From: Paenibacillus_AB hodogayensis
Lineage (GTDB): Bacteria > Bacillota > Bacilli > Paenibacillales > NBRC-103111
Assembly (NCBI RefSeq): GCF_039536325.1
Contig: NZ_BAAAYO010000001.1
Span: 1 to 64,000 of the forward strand
Reading direction: 5' to 3'
Length of the DNA stretch: 64,000 nucleotides
This document shows positions 61,286 to 64,000 of the stretch, piece after piece. Within the stretch, counting starts at the first letter, position 1. Each line of letters begins with the position of its first letter. A program made the translations under genes and the position numbers. Below the pieces are notes generated by a model. That model was not told the DNA's origin. It did no database searches and worked only from the letters and a program-made list of their open reading frames with translations.

Positions 61286-61492
61286 ACTCCGGCCCACCGG
61301 CCTCCAACCCCCCGGTTTCGGGCGGGGTGCCGACTCCTATTCCCCCGGTTTCGGCCGGGTTGCCGCCCCCCAAACCTACCGGCCGGCCCTTATGGTTTGT
61401 TCCTGGATTTCGGCAGTAGCACGAATAGGAGTGCCGCCATCGTTCACGCGAGACTGCAACGCAGAACGTAATCCATCATTAGCATTCATAAC

Positions 61493-61544
61493 AAAAAATA
61501 AAAAAGTCTCTCCCCCGCTTCACTAGCAGAGACAGAGACTCTTT
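61493..61544 (-). terminator. Terminator of the sulfur operon
   Basis: On minus, AGAGTCTCTGTCTC pairs with GGGAGAGACTTTTTT and is followed by ATTTTTTG. It is the third member of the hairpin family at 43009 and 48537. Confidence 0.85.
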
Positions 61545-61635
61545 GTAACAAAAAAAACGCCTCCAGGAGCCGGCCGGCGCAAGAGGGTTGCTGCGGGCCG
61601 TGTCTCCGTCAGAAGCGGGAATTGCCGCCGCGTTA

Positions 61636-62754
61636 TCAAGCTCCGAAGGAATCGTCCTTCCGGAACAGCATAAGCGGCATTTTGAACACATAAGCCACGA
61701 CGATAAAAATACCGATGATCATACCGACCAGCACGAGCACGCTGCTGATCGAAAGCGCGCCGATGCCGGTAATGACGTTCGCGATGTTGCAGCCCGGCGC
61801 GATCCGCGACGAGACGCCCATCAGCAAACCGCCGAAAATGGCGGCAGGCAGACGCGACTTGCGCGGCAGACGCAGCTTGAAGCTGCCGCTCAGCAGCGCG
61901 GCGCTCATCGAGCCGATGACGAGAAAAATAACGAGCGTTTCTTCCGGCCCGAGGCCTACCTTCGGAAAATCGGCGAACAACGCGTTCAGGTACGTATTGT
62001 TGAAGACGAAATCGTCGCCGAATACTTGAGCCACCGCTACCGCGCCAATGCGCGTCTCCGGTCCGGTAATGCCGACATTGGACATGACCGCGAACTGAAC
62101 CGTCGCCACGACGCCGATCAGAAAGGCGACCAGACGAATATCCCAATGCGATTGCTTGAACGGATTGCCTTCCCAATCCGTCAAAGCGCTCTTGATCCCC
62201 TGTCCGAAGCCGCGAATGCCGAAACGGGCGATCGAGATGGCAACCATGACCAGTACGATCAACACCGGTATCGCGTACACCGGCAGCGGCAGGTTATACA
62301 GCGTATAGCCGGAATCTGCGATGGTCAGCGGATTGAGCACGTTCCGTCCCCACGGATCGTAGACGAGAGCGAACAGCAGATTGCCGGCGATCGCGCACAG
62401 AAGCACGATCCAGAACTGCACGTAGCCCATGCCGCACCGGTACAGCGTGCCGGATCCGCAGCCGCCGGCCACCGTCATGCCGATGCCGAACAGGATGCCG
62501 CCTAGCAGGTTCCCTCCGCTGACCGGAACGGTCCACAAGTCGGCGATGCCTTTCGCGCCGGTCGTCAGCACGAGCGCCCAGCCAAGGAGCGCCGTGCCGA
62601 TGAGCACGAGCACGCCGTTCAGAATGCGCGTGTCGCGGACGCTGATCCAGTCGCGAATTGAAGCGACGAAGCAGAAGTCCGCCTTTTGCAGCAAGAAGCC
62701 GTATGCAAAGCCGAAGAAGGCGGCAAGCAGGAAGACGTCCCACGTATAAGCCAT
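61636..62754 (-). CDS. YeeE/YedE (TsuA-like) thiosulfate/sulfur transport protein
   Basis: About 372 residues with nine or more membrane segments. Conserved cysteines lie in KADFCFVASIRD (Cys28), GGCGSGTLYRCG (Cys99, Cys107) and APGCNIAN (near 325), the pattern of YeeE/TsuA thiosulfate channels in which Cys residues relay the ion. The ATG at 62754 has GGGTGG nine bases upstream; a TTG at 62763 is in frame. It is the last gene of a sulfur operon whose upstream members encode a TusA-like protein and rhodaneses, so uptake of thiosulfate with handling of sulfane sulfur is the likely function. Confidence 0.85.
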   Translation of the reverse strand: MAYTWDVFLLAAFFGFAYGFLLQKADFCFVASIRDWISVRDTRILNGVLVLIGTALLGWALVLTTGAKGIADLWTVPVSGGNLLGGILFGIGMTVAGGCGSGTLYRCGMGYVQFWIVLLCAIAGNLLFALVYDPWGRNVLNPLTIADSGYTLYNLPLPVYAIPVLIVLVMVAISIARFGIRGFGQGIKSALTDWEGNPFKQSHWDIRLVAFLIGVVATVQFAVMSNVGITGPETRIGAVAVAQVFGDDFVFNNTYLNALFADFPKVGLGPEETLVIFLVIGSMSAALLSGSFKLRLPRKSRLPAAIFGGLLMGVSSRIAPGCNIANVITGIGALSISSVLVLVGMIIGIFIVVAYVFKMPLMLFRKDDSFGA

Positions 62755-62786
62755 GAATGCCAACCACCCTTAATTGTTTATGTGCG

Positions 62787-63047
62787 TTATGCCTTCTTGA
62801 CGAAAATGTGGTATTGGCCTTTTTTCTTGGCGACCCCTAAAAATTCGCCGATTTTGTTCATCTTGACGGCAGCCGGTATCGTCTTCGTGGCGATGCTGTG
62901 ATCGGTAATCTCAACCACGATCTCCCCGGACTTCGCTTTCTTCAAGCCTTCCAGCGCCAAATTCAGCGTATGCGGGCATACCTCGCCCACCGCATCCACG
63001 ATATGATCCGGTTTCAGTTCCAGCAGTTCTTGTTCGCTCAAGCTCAT
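62787..63047 (-). CDS. TusA/SirA-family sulfur carrier (TsuB-like)
   Basis: 86 residues of the TusA fold. The sulfur-carrying Cys24 is in VCPHTLNLAL, where the usual CPxP motif reads CPHT. The start overlaps the rhodanese stop by 4 bp (ATGA), and GGGGGAG precedes it. TusA-like partners encoded next to YeeE/TsuA accept or pass sulfur inside the cell. Confidence 0.85.
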   Translation of the reverse strand: MSLSEQELLELKPDHIVDAVGEVCPHTLNLALEGLKKAKSGEIVVEITDHSIATKTIPAAVKMNKIGEFLGVAKKKGQYHIFVKKA

Positions 63048-63439
63048 TTCCCGCTCTCCCCCTTCTTGTCCTCCAAGCCGAAGCTGTCGATATCCTCCGC
63101 AGGTCCGGTCGCGATCGTGTTGCCTTCCGCAGCCCAGCTCAGCATGCCTCCGGCGAAATTGTGCACGCGGCCGAAGCCGTTGTTCTGGAAATATTTCGCC
63201 ACTTCAAGACTGCGGCGTCCGCTGCGGCATACGAAGACGTATTCCCGCTCGGGATCGAGCTTCTCGGTCCAATCGATAATATCGCCCATCGGAATAAGCG
63301 GAAGGCCGCCGATGTGCGCCTCCTCGTACTCCTCCGGCTCACGGACGTCGATTACGATCGCTGCCCGCTCTCCATCCTCCAATACATCCTTCAGCTCCCG
63401 CCAATCCAGGTGGGATACATTTTCAATACGTTCAGCCAT
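63044..63439 (-). CDS. Single-domain rhodanese
   Basis: 131 residues with the active-site loop CRSGRRS (Cys71) and the preceding Asp in VIDVREPEEYE. It transfers sulfane sulfur to a thiol acceptor, here probably the TusA-like protein encoded immediately downstream with a 4-bp overlap. AGGAGG lies 12 bases before the ATG. Confidence 0.88.
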   Translation of the reverse strand: MAERIENVSHLDWRELKDVLEDGERAAIVIDVREPEEYEEAHIGGLPLIPMGDIIDWTEKLDPEREYVFVCRSGRRSLEVAKYFQNNGFGRVHNFAGGMLSWAAEGNTIATGPAEDIDSFGLEDKKGESGK

Positions 63440-63458
63440 GTACGGGGTTGACCTCCTT

Positions 63459-64000
63459 TTACTTGACTAACGGCGCGTCGTCGGCATTGGCCCATTCAGC
63501 CATCGAGCCTTCATACGGACGAACGTCTTTGAATCCGAGCAGTCTTAGTGTAAAATAAGTGTGCGCTCCGCGAATGTTCGTCTGGCAGTAAGGAATGACG
63601 GTCTTGTCCTTGTCCGTAATCCCCGCTGCAGTGTACAACGCGGTTAAATCCTTGTAGTTCTTGAATTTCGGGATGCCGTCCGTCGGCGTAGCATCGACCG
63701 CTTGGCTCCACTCGGTATTGATCGCGCCGTTCACGTGGCCGCCGTTCTTGTTGCCGCGCAAATCTTCGCCGGTGAATTCCTTGGACGAACGCGTATCCAC
63801 GACGGTGCACTGGGCCAGGTTGGCGTTCAGAAGCTGTTCCTTCGTCGTAATGAGCTTATCGTTAGGCTGGGCCGTAAAGCTCCCCTTTGCCACCGTAGGC
63901 GCTTCGGTCGATATTTCCTTGCTGGCTGTCGTCCAGGCCAGATAGCCGCCGTTCAGCACTTTCACCTTGTCCTTCAGGCCGTAATATTCCAGACCGTAGA
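63459..64000 (-). CDS. Rhodanese-type sulfurtransferase (SseA-like), cut by the window edge
   Basis: Partial: the N-terminal part lies beyond base 64000, and the reading frame stays open to the edge (YGLEYYGLKDKVKVLNGG). The visible 180 residues hold the end of one rhodanese domain (VLNGGYLAW) and a second domain with active-site CQTNIRG (TVIPYCQTNIRGAHTYF) and VVDTRSSKEF. Tandem-domain sulfurtransferases of this type move sulfur from thiosulfate or mercaptopyruvate. It is upstream of, and co-directional with, the single-domain rhodanese (19-bp gap). Confidence 0.85.
   Translation of the reverse strand, partial: YGLEYYGLKDKVKVLNGGYLAWTTASKEISTEAPTVAKGSFTAQPNDKLITTKEQLLNANLAQCTVVDTRSSKEFTGEDLRGNKNGGHVNGAINTEWSQAVDATPTDGIPKFKNYKDLTALYTAAGITDKDKTVIPYCQTNIRGAHTYFTLRLLGFKDVRPYEGSMAEWANADDAPLVK

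Noticed and set aside
60969..61471. Repeated plus-strand frames near 61 kb that look like a repeat protein
   Set aside because: Same reason: they are read-through of the palindrome array.

Overview
The window looks like chromosome from a GC-rich, spore-former-type Firmicute, most likely Paenibacillaceae (Paenibacillus or Cohnella). This is inferred from strong AGGAGG-type ribosome binding sites with many TTG/GTG starts, sigma-A-like promoters, catabolite-repression-like operators, several lipoprotein sugar-binding proteins, LplB/YtcP-type permeases, and membrane-anchored AraC-type sensor-regulators divergent from sugar operons. No rRNA, tRNA, CRISPR array or intact transposase was found.

Layout. 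0.7-7 kb: a lysophospholipid-recycling set, with an Aas-like acyltransferase/acyl-ACP synthetase on plus and an LplT-like flippase on minus; the flippase overlaps a GntR regulator fused to a solute-binding-protein domain, and a 2-hydroxyacid dehydrogenase lies between. 7-11 kb: two overlapping ABC exporters. 11-18 kb: two Gfo/Idh/MocA oxidoreductases divergent from an AraC and a LacI regulator, then a Nudix hydrolase and a second AraC regulator. 18-24 kb: a repeat array, GH172-like and GH109-like enzymes, a dienelactone hydrolase with a structured leader, and a second 2-hydroxyacid dehydrogenase. 24-28 kb: a BmrCD-like heterodimeric ABC exporter and an Rpn-family C-terminal remnant. 28-43 kb: an orphan sugar-binding lipoprotein, a glyoxalase/DinB fusion, a secreted beta-helix protein with a membrane foldase-like partner, and a permease-permease-binding protein sugar operon divergent from a membrane AraC sensor. 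43-48 kb: a five-gene operon in which an ABC-2 exporter is bracketed by two paralogous serine hydrolases. 48-61 kb: a secreted GH18-signature protein, three more binding lipoproteins, a nitrilase-type amidohydrolase and two AraC regulators. 61-64 kb: a thiosulfate/sulfane-sulfur module (YeeE/TsuA, TusA-like, two rhodaneses), running off the right edge.

The main theme is sensing and use of complex carbohydrates: solute-binding proteins, AraC/LacI/GntR regulators, oxidoreductases and secreted multidomain proteins in short operons, often divergent from their regulator. Only one of the five binding lipoproteins has permeases beside it.

The most unusual non-coding feature is a family of about 72-bp imperfect palindromes bounded by TAGTG...CACTA. 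It occurs in three separate arrays (18.1, 42.6 and 60.8 kb) that keep the same 123-125 bp period although the spacer sequence differs; diverged relatives lie at the left edge. Other repeats include a 59-bp hairpin-bearing repeat, a 10-bp phased repeat just before an AraC start, a 45-bp minisatellite inside an ABC transporter linker, and a terminator cassette recurring behind three operons. All functions are inferred by reading the sequence; no database search was run.
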